A program made the translations under genes and the position numbers. Below the pieces are notes generated by a model, which saw only the letters and a list, made by a program, of their open reading frames with translations, had not been told where the DNA came from and did no database searches. From assembly GCA_022647725.1 (NCBI GenBank), contig JALCLG010000001.1:750931-814930 (forward strand): a DNA stretch of 64,000 nt, read 5' to 3'. This document shows positions 54,041 through 61,711 of this stretch, in pieces. Every line of letters begins with the position of its first letter. Within the stretch, counting starts at the first letter, position 1. Source of the DNA: Bacilli bacterium (lineage in GTDB: Bacteria > Bacillota_I > Bacilli_A > RFN20 > CAG-288).

Positions 54041-54080
54041 ATGAGTCAAAAGCGGCGTCTTGTATCTGCTTTGATCAATC
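54041..54080 (+). pseudogene. Pr6Pr-like membrane protein, 5' end before IS66
   Basis: Thirteen codons (MSQKRRLVSALIN) with AAAGGAG upstream. The IS66 at 54081 interrupts the gene; after removing one copy of the 8-bp duplication the frame continues at 56735 as LTLAVGELF. Confidence 0.8.
54073..54080. repeat. IS66 target-site duplication, left copy
   Basis: GATCAATC, identical to 56727-56734 on the other side of the element. Eight bases is the length expected for IS66. Confidence 0.9.
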
Positions 54081-54137
54081 GTAAGCGGAAATTGGGGTGT
54101 GGGAACTTGGACAGAAAAAAAGGAGTCCGGAGAGCAT

Positions 54138-55922
54138 TTAGCTCGCGTCGGACTCCTTTCCTTTTTCCGTCTCTTTCCGTTCCTTCTCCATCGCCTTTTT
54201 CTCTCCTTCGGTGAGCCTCACCGATTCCGGGAGCTTCGCCGAATAGGGAAGGAAGTCTCCGAGCTTCTCCGGATCGGAGAGGTCCTTATAGTTCGTCAGC
54301 ACGTATTCCATGTATCTCATCGGGTTGAGACCGTTGAGGACGGCCGTCTGGACCACCGAGAGCATCACGGCCGTGTCGCCGGCTCCGCCCTCGGTCTTCG
54401 AGAACATGCTTGCGTTCTTCACCATCTTCACCTTGCGTACGGTCCTCTCAGCGGAGTTGTTGGTCATGGGGACGCTTCCGTCCTCGAGAAAGAGGAGGTA
54501 ATGGCTCACCTCGTCGAGGCCGTAGGAGATGGCGCGGTTCCTGGGCGTATCGTCCTCTCCGCGGTATTCTGCGGCCAGCTCGAAATACTTCTCGACGGAA
54601 GGCCTCACCTCCGTCTGTCTCCTCTCCTTCCTCTCCTCGGGGGAAAGGCCCTTCAGCCTCTTCTCCGCGCCGAACGCCTGCTTGAGGAGCGACACGAGCT
54701 CCTGCACCTCGAGGAAGTCCCTGTCCTTCCTCGAATCCTCGGGATAGTCCGCGAGGAAGGCGATGAGCGGGCGCTCGAGATGCGAGTAGCAGTAGGCGAG
54801 ATGTCCGAACCCCGCATAGGCTCCGTACTGGTCGCTCACGACCGTGCCGGGGAACCCGTCTCCGAGTATCTCCTTCGCGTGTTCGTACTTCCGGTCGTTC
54901 TCATAGCAGTAGAGCATGATCCTCGAAGGCTCCGAGGCACCGGTGACAGCCGCCCAGAAGTAGTTGGTGCGGTTCTCGGCTCCGAGGCAGTTGTACGGCG
55001 TCTCGTCGATATGGACCACATGGGCCTTCCTCAGGTCCTCCTTCATCCTTGCGGCGAGAGGGGCGAAGACCTTCGCCGTCATGGCGCAGTATCTCACGAT
55101 GAGCGTCTTGGAGAGCGGAAACCCCGACTGGGCGAAGACGTCGCGCAGACGGTTCCTCGGAAGATAGGCTCCATAGGAGAGATAGGCGAGGAAGGCACCG
55201 AGGCTCGGGGTGCAGCCGCTCAGTCCGTAGGCGTCTTCTGCCTTCTCCGAGGTGTCGGATCTCTTCCCGCAGTGCGGACAGACATAGCAATGAACAATAT
55301 AGCGGGTCTTGCGGAAGTATCCGGGAACGTAGGAGAGCTTATAGAACTCCTGGGCTCCCTTCTCGTCCATCGTGACTCCGCAGCTTTCACACACGGGCGT
55401 CTTGCTCGGAGCCGTGTCGACCGTCTCCGTCTTTCCGGGAATGCAGTCGAAATCCACGGTCCCCTCCCGGCGGCCTCTCTTCCTTCCCTCGGTCTCGGAC
55501 TTCACGGTGTCGGGCGAATCGGACGGATGGTCCGCTGCAGGCGATACGCAGATCCCCTTCTTCGCCAGTTCGGATGTCTTCTCGCTCCGGCTGTTCGCGT
55601 AGAGCTGGCGTATGAGCTCACGGGTCAGCACCTTGTTGGCGACGAGGTATCTCTCGAGGACGGTACGGAGGAAGTGCTCCTCGTCTCCGTAGGCCCTGAG
55701 CTGGTCCGACGCATGGCTGAGCTCGGATATCTTCTTCTCCGCCTTTTTCTTCTCGTCCCGGAGGATTCCGAGGTCTTTCTCGTATCCGGCGATCCTCGCC
55801 TTCGAGTCCGCGGCGCCGTTCCTCAGCGACGAGACTTCCGCGGCCAGCGCGGCGTTTCTCGCCTCCGACTTCTTCAGCATCTCGATGAGCTCCTCACGGC
55901 TGAGTCCGATGTCCTTTTCCAT
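54138..55922 (-). CDS. tnpC: IS66 transposase
   Basis: 594 residues. N-terminal leucine-rich coiled coil, a zinc finger (CESCGVTM and CPHCGKRS, about 185-235), and the DDE catalytic core: Asp in VVHIDETPY (about 303), Asp in VVSDQYGAY (about 362) and Glu in NNSAERTVRK (about 500). Full length for IS66 TnpC, so probably functional. Confidence 0.93.
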   Translation of the reverse strand: MEKDIGLSREELIEMLKKSEARNAALAAEVSSLRNGAADSKARIAGYEKDLGILRDEKKKAEKKISELSHASDQLRAYGDEEHFLRTVLERYLVANKVLTRELIRQLYANSRSEKTSELAKKGICVSPAADHPSDSPDTVKSETEGRKRGRREGTVDFDCIPGKTETVDTAPSKTPVCESCGVTMDEKGAQEFYKLSYVPGYFRKTRYIVHCYVCPHCGKRSDTSEKAEDAYGLSGCTPSLGAFLAYLSYGAYLPRNRLRDVFAQSGFPLSKTLIVRYCAMTAKVFAPLAARMKEDLRKAHVVHIDETPYNCLGAENRTNYFWAAVTGASEPSRIMLYCYENDRKYEHAKEILGDGFPGTVVSDQYGAYAGFGHLAYCYSHLERPLIAFLADYPEDSRKDRDFLEVQELVSLLKQAFGAEKRLKGLSPEERKERRQTEVRPSVEKYFELAAEYRGEDDTPRNRAISYGLDEVSHYLLFLEDGSVPMTNNSAERTVRKVKMVKNASMFSKTEGGAGDTAVMLSVVQTAVLNGLNPMRYMEYVLTNYKDLSDPEKLGDFLPYSAKLPESVRLTEGEKKAMEKERKETEKGKESDAS

Positions 55923-56013
55923 GACAATATTATATCAGATATATGCCATTTATACAAGCAGAAAGTGCCGATTCTATCGGCTTTTCTGCGAATGTTTTCT
56001 CGCTAGGCAACCT

Positions 56014-56367
56014 TCATTTCCCGATGAAACATTGCTGTGTAGTGTGGGCTCCCGGCTGGACCGGGGAAAGGCCCTCAAGCAGCCACAGGAGCTGCCTTCT
56101 GTCGATCGTCACCACGCCGTCCTCCGCCTTCGGCCAGCAGAACTTTCCGGTCACGCATCTCTTCTGGTAGAGCCAGCATCCGTCTGCGTCGAGCTCGAGG
56201 ATCTTGAGCGTCCTTTTGTCCCTTCCGCAGAAGACGAAAAGACGGTGGAGCATGTCCTTCTTCTCCATCAGGGTCGAGGCAAGCGCGAGAAGAGAGTGCA
56301 TCCCTCTTCTCATGTCCGTCGTCCCCTGGTAGAGATAAATCCCTTCGATCTTCTCCAGTTCGATCAT
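56014..56367 (-). CDS. tnpB: IS66 accessory protein TnpB (Orf2)
   Basis: 117 residues from the ATG at 56367, which overlaps the tnpA stop (ATGA). The family blocks GIYLYQGTTDMRRGMHSL, VFCGRDKRTLKIL and WPKAEDG are present. Required for transposition of IS66 elements; its biochemical role is not settled. Confidence 0.9.
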   Translation of the reverse strand: MIELEKIEGIYLYQGTTDMRRGMHSLLALASTLMEKKDMLHRLFVFCGRDKRTLKILELDADGCWLYQKRCVTGKFCWPKAEDGVVTIDRRQLLWLLEGLSPVQPGAHTTQQCFIGK

Positions 56368-56654
56368 AGCCTCCTCATCACCTCCGCGAGATCGGATGCC
56401 GTGATCGTCATCGCGACGGTCCCGATCCTCACCTCGATCGTTCTTTCGCCGCATTCGACCCTGGCGAAGGCCATGGCCGGCTGAACGGCTTCGGAGTTTC
56501 CGGGATTCTTCTCCCTCTCGATCCGGTTCCTCTTCTCCCTCAGGTATCTCACCTGGTTGTGGCTTATCCCGAACCTTGCCTCGGCTTCCTCAAGCCCGTG
56601 CCCGTCCGAATAGTCTACGATCTCCTTCTGCTTCTCCGTGAGCGGATATGTCAT
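56364..56654 (-). CDS. tnpA: IS66 accessory protein TnpA (Orf1)
   Basis: 96 residues from the ATG at 56654; an ATG nine bases earlier sits too close to GGAGG. N-terminal helix-turn-helix (EKQKEIVDYSDGHGLEEAEA and the SHNQVRYLREKR recognition helix), then a short beta-rich tail typical of IS66 Orf1. First gene of the IS. Confidence 0.85.
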   Translation of the reverse strand: MTYPLTEKQKEIVDYSDGHGLEEAEARFGISHNQVRYLREKRNRIEREKNPGNSEAVQPAMAFARVECGERTIEVRIGTVAMTITASDLAEVMRRL

Positions 56655-56726
56655 CCTTCTCATCCTCCTTGCACAAAGAGGATACCAACAAAAAGCGGGG
56701 CCCGAAGACCCCCAATTTCCGCTTAC

Positions 56727-56734
56727 GATCAATC
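56727..56734. repeat. IS66 target-site duplication, right copy
   Basis: GATCAATC, matching 54073-54080. Confidence 0.9.
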
Positions 56735-57372
56735 TTACCTTAGCGGTGGGAGAACTCTTTGTCTTACTGAACTATGGTTTCGGCTGGCTAGGAACGATGG
56801 GGGCCAAAGGCTGGGATACTTTCCGGTTCTACACCAATGACTCCAACATCCTTCTGGGGATAGCCTGTCTTGTTTATGGCGTCGCTGACCTGCTTGTCTT
56901 AAGACATCCGGAGAAGAAGATTCCCAAAGCAATCTCTCTCTTTCGGTTGGTTGCCACAGCCAGCGTCACCATCACCTTCTTAACGGTGATGGCCTTCTTG
57001 GCTCCGACCATCGGCTGGTTCATCGCCTTTGATCCCGTTTACTTTCTCTGGGTCCATACTCTCTTCCCGATCTTAGCCATCGTCTCTGAGATCTTCCTGG
57101 ATCTCGACTGTCGTTTCCGTATCGTAGATAATCTTTGGTCTTTTGCGGCGACCACTCTCTATGCCGGCATCATTGTTCCGTTAGTCTCCACCGGAGTGAT
57201 CAAAGATCCTTACGGCTTTACCAATGTCACTGCTCAGCCCTGGTATATGTCCGTCCTGGTCTTTGTCCTGCTGCCCGGAGGATCCTTTGGAGTCAGTCTC
57301 CTCTTGGCCTGGCTACGCTCCCTGGTCCTGAAGAAGCATCCGGAAATCAGCTTGCCGTCTCAGACGAAGTAG
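56735..57372 (+). pseudogene. Pr6Pr-like membrane protein, main part after IS66
   Basis: About 212 codons with six hydrophobic segments and the YTNDSNILLG pattern of Pr6Pr/FAR-17a-like membrane proteins. Rejoined with 54041-54080 it gives about 226 residues with no internal stop, so the insertion is recent. The frame also extends upstream into the IS, which could give a chimeric product, but there is no good start. Plus strand, between dnaA and dnaN. Confidence 0.8.
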
Positions 57373-57375
57373 AAT

Positions 57376-57400
57376 GAGGCCCGCAAGGCCCTTTTCTTTT
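57376..57400 (+). terminator. Terminator of the interrupted membrane gene
   Basis: Short GC stem GGCC-CGCAA-GGCC followed by CTTTTCTTTT. Confidence 0.55.
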
Positions 57401-57492
57401 GGCTTAGCAGAGTCACGGGCTGTCCTGTTTTCGTAGGGTCGTTCGGCTGGTGGTCCGAAGGCATATTCCTTGGAGTAATTCAAAGACGTAAG

Positions 57493-57536
57493 ACTAATAA
57501 TAGTAGTAATAAGGGGCGGTGGATTGGTGGATAACT
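57493..57536 (-). other. DnaA-box and DnaA-trio unwinding element, oriC right part
   Basis: On the minus strand: a DnaA box TTATCCACC (57526-57534), a degenerate box AATCCACC beside it, a CCCC spacer, then TTATTACTACTATTATTAGT (57493-57512). That last tract is a run of three-base units like the B. subtilis DnaA-trios, with the box-GC-trio order of the basal unwinding system. As in B. subtilis it lies behind dnaA, toward dnaN. Confidence 0.7.
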
Positions 57537-57700
57537 GACGAAGTTACAGAAACCCATAAAATAGATAACGAAGAAAACGCGGATAACTAGGGACTTTTCC
57601 TGGTTCTTAGAGATGCCTACCCCAAAAGAAAGTTTGCTGAAATCTATCAACAATCGGCTGTGGATAGTCCGTTCCTCCTTTGGGGATAAAGGTGGATAAC
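57526..57700. other. oriC cluster of DnaA boxes between dnaA and the interrupted gene
   Basis: GGTGGATAA at 57526, GCGGATAA near 57580, TGTGGATAG near 57660 and GGTGGATAA near 57690, all in one orientation. With the cluster upstream of dnaA this makes a bipartite origin. The remaining 57401-57492 and 57701-57726 show nothing further. Confidence 0.75.
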
Positions 57701-57726
57701 TTCGGCTTTTTTCGTCACAGAGAACA

Positions 57727-57783
57727 AAAAAGGCCTGGTTGTCTCTAGGGGAAACAGGGGTTCCCTTAGAGATAGCCAGGCCT
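57727..57783 (-). terminator. Terminator of dnaA
   Basis: A long stem built on AAGGCCTGG/CCAGGCCTT with an inner CTCTA/TAGAG and GGGGAA/TTCCC helix, followed by TTTTTT on the minus strand. Confidence 0.85.
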
Positions 57784-57795
57784 TCTCTTTCCGGA

Positions 57796-59172
57796 TTAAG
57801 ACTTCTTATTGGACGAAAGAATATCGGAGGAGAGATCGTCGACAGCCTTCTTGACCGTCGGATCGGTGGTCATCAGGGAGGTGACCTTCTGAACATTGGC
57901 TAAGACCGTCGTATGGTCCTTGCCGAAGGCTTTGCCAATCTCCTGATAAGGAAGATTCAGCAACGTCCTCGAGAGATACATAGCAATCTGCCGGGCTAAG
58001 GCAATCTGACTGGTCCGGACTTTGGATTTCAGCTGGGTAGTCGTCAAGGAATAGTAAGCAGCCACGGCTTCGATGATGCTGTCACTGTCAAGCGTACTGC
58101 GCTTAGCCTTCCGGATCTCATCATCCTCGAAGACCTGTTTGGCAAAGGCCAGAGTGACCTTCCCGACTTCCTTCTGAACCGTGAGAGCAAAGAGGAGCTT
58201 GGTGAAGGCGCCTTCCAGGACCCGGACGTTCTTGGAATAATTCAGGGCGATGTATTCCAGAACCTTGTCATCGAACATATCCAAGGAGAGGTTGTTGGCC
58301 CGGATCTTCATCTTGAGGATCTCCGTCAAGGTATTCTTGTCCGGATCGGAGATGGCGATGGATAACCCGCCGCTGAATCTCGAGATCAGACGGTCCTGGA
58401 GACCTTTCAGTTCGCTGGGAGCCTTATCGGAGGTTAAGACAATCTGCTTATGCTGACTGACTAAGAGATTGAAGACATTGAAGAACATCACCTGGGTATC
58501 ATCCTTGCCGGCTAAGAACTGGACATCATCCACTAGGAGCATATCGACGGTGGAGAAGAAGTCCTTGAGGGACTCGCTGTCCTTGTTGCCTTTGATGAAG
58601 CGGACGAACTCCGTCACGAAGTCATCGGTGGTGATATACAGGACATTGCTGTCCGGATGCTTGGCTAAGTAGGCATTGCCGATGGCCTGTAGGAGGTGTG
58701 TCTTTCCCATGCCGGAGTTGGAGTATAAGAAGATAGGGTTGCTGGTACTGGGACTCTCAACGGCAAAGAGGGATGCCTGGTAGGCTGTCCGGTTGCAGGG
58801 ACCGGTGACAAAGTTCTCAAAGGTATACTGAGGAGAGATATGACAGTTCTGGAAGAACTTCACATCCGCGGAGTCGATGGCCTGACGCTTCTTGGCATAA
58901 GAGATCCGGTCGGTGATATCAATCTCATACTCACTTTCGGTGACATCCTTCAAGGCCTTCTTGATATCCGGTAAGAAGAGGGAACGGATCATCATGGCAT
59001 TGGACTCGGAGTCCGCCACAAAGGAGGCACGTCCGTTGGCTAAGGACTTCAATTCAAAGCCGTTGCCAGCAAACATTCCGTCATACATTTTTTCATCAAT
59101 GGTATTGCGGAGTTGCTCGAGGACGGAATCGTTTATTTCACTGACCTGATGGTCAAATACAGTTTCACGCAT
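57796..59172 (-). CDS. dnaA: Chromosomal replication initiator DnaA
   Basis: 458 residues. N-terminal domain, short linker, AAA+ domain with NSGMGKTHLL (P-loop, Ser where most have Gly or Thr at the third position; about 150-159) and LLVDDVQFL (Walker B, about 212), RLISRFSGGL (sensor/arginine finger), and the C-terminal DNA-binding helix-turn-helix with ALARQIAMYL and FGKDHTTVL (about 415-425), the DnaA box-recognition signature. Bound ATP-DnaA opens oriC. A TATAAT at 59199-59204 with TTAACT 17 bp upstream and GAGAGG before the ATG drive it. Confidence 0.96.
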   Translation of the reverse strand: MRETVFDHQVSEINDSVLEQLRNTIDEKMYDGMFAGNGFELKSLANGRASFVADSESNAMMIRSLFLPDIKKALKDVTESEYEIDITDRISYAKKRQAIDSADVKFFQNCHISPQYTFENFVTGPCNRTAYQASLFAVESPSTSNPIFLYSNSGMGKTHLLQAIGNAYLAKHPDSNVLYITTDDFVTEFVRFIKGNKDSESLKDFFSTVDMLLVDDVQFLAGKDDTQVMFFNVFNLLVSQHKQIVLTSDKAPSELKGLQDRLISRFSGGLSIAISDPDKNTLTEILKMKIRANNLSLDMFDDKVLEYIALNYSKNVRVLEGAFTKLLFALTVQKEVGKVTLAFAKQVFEDDEIRKAKRSTLDSDSIIEAVAAYYSLTTTQLKSKVRTSQIALARQIAMYLSRTLLNLPYQEIGKAFGKDHTTVLANVQKVTSLMTTDPTVKKAVDDLSSDILSSNKKS

Positions 59173-59198
59173 GGGCGTTACCTCTCAGAACACCTAAA

Positions 59199-59227
59199 AT
59201 TATATAGGAAACCGAGTCAATAGTTAA
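59199..59227 (-). promoter_or_regulatory. dnaA promoter
   Basis: -10 TATAAT (59199-59204) and -35 TTAACT (59222-59227), spacing 17. DnaA boxes begin 25 bp upstream, so autorepression is likely. Confidence 0.7.
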
Positions 59228-59250
59228 GCAAAATTTAACTTTCAAAAAAG

Positions 59251-59535
59251 TTATCCACAATTTTTAAAAGCCAAAATTTCAGTCAGCAAAAGCAAGAAAT
59301 AAGTTATCCACCGACAATTTATAGTGGATAACTTGTGGATAACTTGGCTGTTGATAACCTCTCGGTGGATAAGTGGATACCTATCCCCAATTTCAAGAGT
59401 TATCAACAATAATAAAATGGCTTAATTAACGAAATATTTATAGTTATCGACCGGTTTTTAAGACCTCTATTCACCGGCGGTGGATAAGGTAAAAACCGGT
59501 GGATAACTTGGTGGATAACCCATAAAGTTATCCCC
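59251..59535. other. oriC, main DnaA-box cluster upstream of dnaA
   Basis: A consensus TTATCCACA at 59251-59259, TTATCCACC at 59304, AGTGGATAA at 59323, TGTGGATAA at 59334 and GGTGGATAA at 59364, with several further near-consensus boxes to about 59535, in both orientations. An AT-rich stretch lies at 59405-59450. Together with 57493-57700 this is the chromosomal origin. The rest of 59173-59754 shows no gene. Confidence 0.88.
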
Positions 59536-59754
59536 AAAGCAGGTTTTCAGGCGGTGGATTACCCACCGCCCTTACGCAGCAATCCCATTCTTTTAATCCA
59601 CTCCGAAATTTCAATTTTTGCACCTAAAAATATTTTTGTGGAAAACTTTGAAATCGCTGGTAAAGCAACCTTCAAACCGTCACCCTTTTTACAATGTCTT
59701 AATTTGCCATAAGAGAGGGTGGGTATATAATATTTGAGCTTTGGAGGAAAACTT

Positions 59755-60807
59755 ATGGCCGATAACCAGCCAGTCGATAATCCGCAACCGAATGAAATCG
59801 TTCTGGAGAAGTATGACGGGAAGGGATTCGCTAAGTCATTTCTCTTCGGTATTCTTTTAGGCTTGGCTATTGTTATTCCGGGTATCTCCGGCGCTGCCAT
59901 CGCCATCATTTTCCATATCTACGACAAGCTCCTCTATGCCGTTAGCAACATCCTCAAGAAGTTCAAGCTTTGCTTCCTCTTCCTCTTACCTATCCTCTTA
60001 GGATTCGTCATCGGATTCCTGGGTGGGTTCTTTGCCGTTCAGAAGCTCTTGGACCTGATTCCGTTTGCCATGATTCTTAACTTTGCCGGTCTGATGATCG
60101 GTGCCTTCCCCTCCGTCTATAAGGAAGTCAAAGGCATCCATAAAGACGGTAAGCGGATCTCCTTAATGACCATCGGCGTCATTATCCCGATCGTGATTGC
60201 CCTCATTACTCTTTATCTCTCCCGGGCAACGACCTTCGCTGATCCGAACAATGCCGGTCAGGCTGTTCCTGAAGGCTACTATGCCACCCAGACGTTCGGT
60301 GAGACTTATCCTTACTGGCTCTACATCGTCGCTCTGCCGGTGGGCTTCGTCATCGGTCTGACACAGGTGATTCCGGGTCTCTCCGCGACGGCCTTCATGA
60401 TGATGATCGGCTGGTTCACGGCGCTGGTCGATACCATCCATGTCAGCTACATCAAAGACCATCCGATGATTCTTCTGGTCTTAGTCATCATGCTGATCGG
60501 TGCCTTGATCGGCTTCTTCGTTACCAGCAAGATCATGACCAAGCTCTTCGAGAAGAACCGAGACTTAACCTATCACTGGATTGTCGGCCTGAGCGCCGGA
60601 TCGATCCTGACGATGGCCATCTCCCAGGATATCTTCCGCTATGGCTATGTTGCCTGGCACTGGGATATCGTCGACCTTGGCGGTCTGTCCCAGGGACATA
60701 TCATCGATATCTCCTTGGCGGCTCCCTTGCTCATCATCGGTTTCGTCATCGCCTTCCTGTTGGTTCGCTACATGGAGAAGCGGGAAGCTTCCCAGACGGG
60801 TAAATAG
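59755..60807 (+). CDS. DUF368-family polyprenyl-phosphate transporter (PopT-like)
   Basis: 350 residues from the ATG at 59755 (GGAGG upstream). Eight or more hydrophobic segments; the DUF368 hallmark IVIPGISGAAIAIIFHIYDK at about 38-57 and its repeat QVIPGLSATAFMMMIGW at about 205. Members recycle undecaprenyl phosphate across the membrane for cell-wall synthesis. First plus-strand gene right of oriC. Confidence 0.85.
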   Translation: MADNQPVDNPQPNEIVLEKYDGKGFAKSFLFGILLGLAIVIPGISGAAIAIIFHIYDKLLYAVSNILKKFKLCFLFLLPILLGFVIGFLGGFFAVQKLLDLIPFAMILNFAGLMIGAFPSVYKEVKGIHKDGKRISLMTIGVIIPIVIALITLYLSRATTFADPNNAGQAVPEGYYATQTFGETYPYWLYIVALPVGFVIGLTQVIPGLSATAFMMMIGWFTALVDTIHVSYIKDHPMILLVLVIMLIGALIGFFVTSKIMTKLFEKNRDLTYHWIVGLSAGSILTMAISQDIFRYGYVAWHWDIVDLGGLSQGHIIDISLAAPLLIIGFVIAFLLVRYMEKREASQTGK

Positions 60808-60877
60808 CAAGCCTGGAATTGTCATCTTTAATTTCTACTTGCATTAGCTATACTAAGTTTGAGGAAAAAACCATAAT

Positions 60878-61705
60878 ATGAAAATTAAGCAAATTTCTTT
60901 TGTTGTTGTTATTTCAGCAATTTTAGGTAGTACTTCTTTTTTTAGCCTTGAACCACATCTTCCTAAAACCATTAGTAAGTTCTATCAAAACGATGCAGAC
61001 AACCCTTTTGTCGATATTTCATCGATTGCCAATCATAAGATAAGTGATACACCTCATGGATATTGTTATTTCTCTTCTACTTGTTCAAAAGCAGCCTTAA
61101 ATAATGGAGAAAATTTATATAAAATCGTGGCATCTTTCTCACTAACCCCTGGCGACCTTGCCCATGATTTAGGTTTTTCTTACAACGATAAGGCTCTCTT
61201 AGATGTTGGCTATTTTAGTTTAAAAATTAGTAAATTTTATGGGGGCGAAAGTTCTGATCGGACATATGATCCCTCTTTTGTTATTGCAGGCCCACAGGAA
61301 TCTCCAATATCTACGATGGTATCACAATCATCCTCTTTTGGCGGAATTACAGTAGGATATTCAGAAGGAGACGGATTTTCAATTAGTGCCGATGGTATTC
61401 TTTCGTTTTCCAAGAGCCTTTCTTCGACCTTTCAAGATACTCATATGAGTTTCTCATATTCACCTACAGATTCTACTAAGACTTATTGGTCATATCATTG
61501 TTATTCTAATACTGCTGCAGATTCAACACTTAATTTTAATGCGTATTATCTTTTCACAATGCCTGCTTGTACTAATAGTTTAAATTATCGAGCACTTCTA
61601 AACGTTGAAGTAAAAGTAGGGTATAAATATTATGGGATTTGGCCTAACACCTATACTGGTTACCAAAATTATACTTCTAATGAAACGACTATGCTCTTCT
61701 TGTAA
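60878..61705 (+). CDS. Exported protein next to ABC transporter genes
   Basis: 275 residues. N-terminal signal-like helix (ISFVVVISAILGSTSFF), then Ser/Tyr-rich beta-type sequence; no family recognised. A TATACT at 60849-60854 and GAGGAAA precede the ATG. Markedly AT-rich compared with both neighbours, suggesting horizontal origin. Six bases from the ABC transporter gene, so it may be a cargo, immunity or sensor protein of that system; no evidence decides. Confidence 0.6.
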   Translation: MKIKQISFVVVISAILGSTSFFSLEPHLPKTISKFYQNDADNPFVDISSIANHKISDTPHGYCYFSSTCSKAALNNGENLYKIVASFSLTPGDLAHDLGFSYNDKALLDVGYFSLKISKFYGGESSDRTYDPSFVIAGPQESPISTMVSQSSSFGGITVGYSEGDGFSISADGILSFSKSLSSTFQDTHMSFSYSPTDSTKTYWSYHCYSNTAADSTLNFNAYYLFTMPACTNSLNYRALLNVEVKVGYKYYGIWPNTYTGYQNYTSNETTMLFL

Positions 61706-61711
61706 TTTCCT

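Larger units (their letters stand above)
54081..56726 (-). mobile_element. Complete IS66-family element
   Basis: 2,646 bp. Left end GTAAGCGGAAATTGGGG (54081-54097) and its exact complement at 56710-56726 are the terminal repeats, followed by 8-bp target duplications. It contains tnpA, tnpB and tnpC in the usual order on the minus strand, all intact. GC-rich compared with the host genes around it. Confidence 0.95.

Noticed and set aside
54099..56006. A 635-codon plus-strand frame across IS66
   Set aside because: It lies antisense to tnpC, which has all IS66 motifs; the plus-strand product is Arg/Leu/Gly-rich without any fold pattern.
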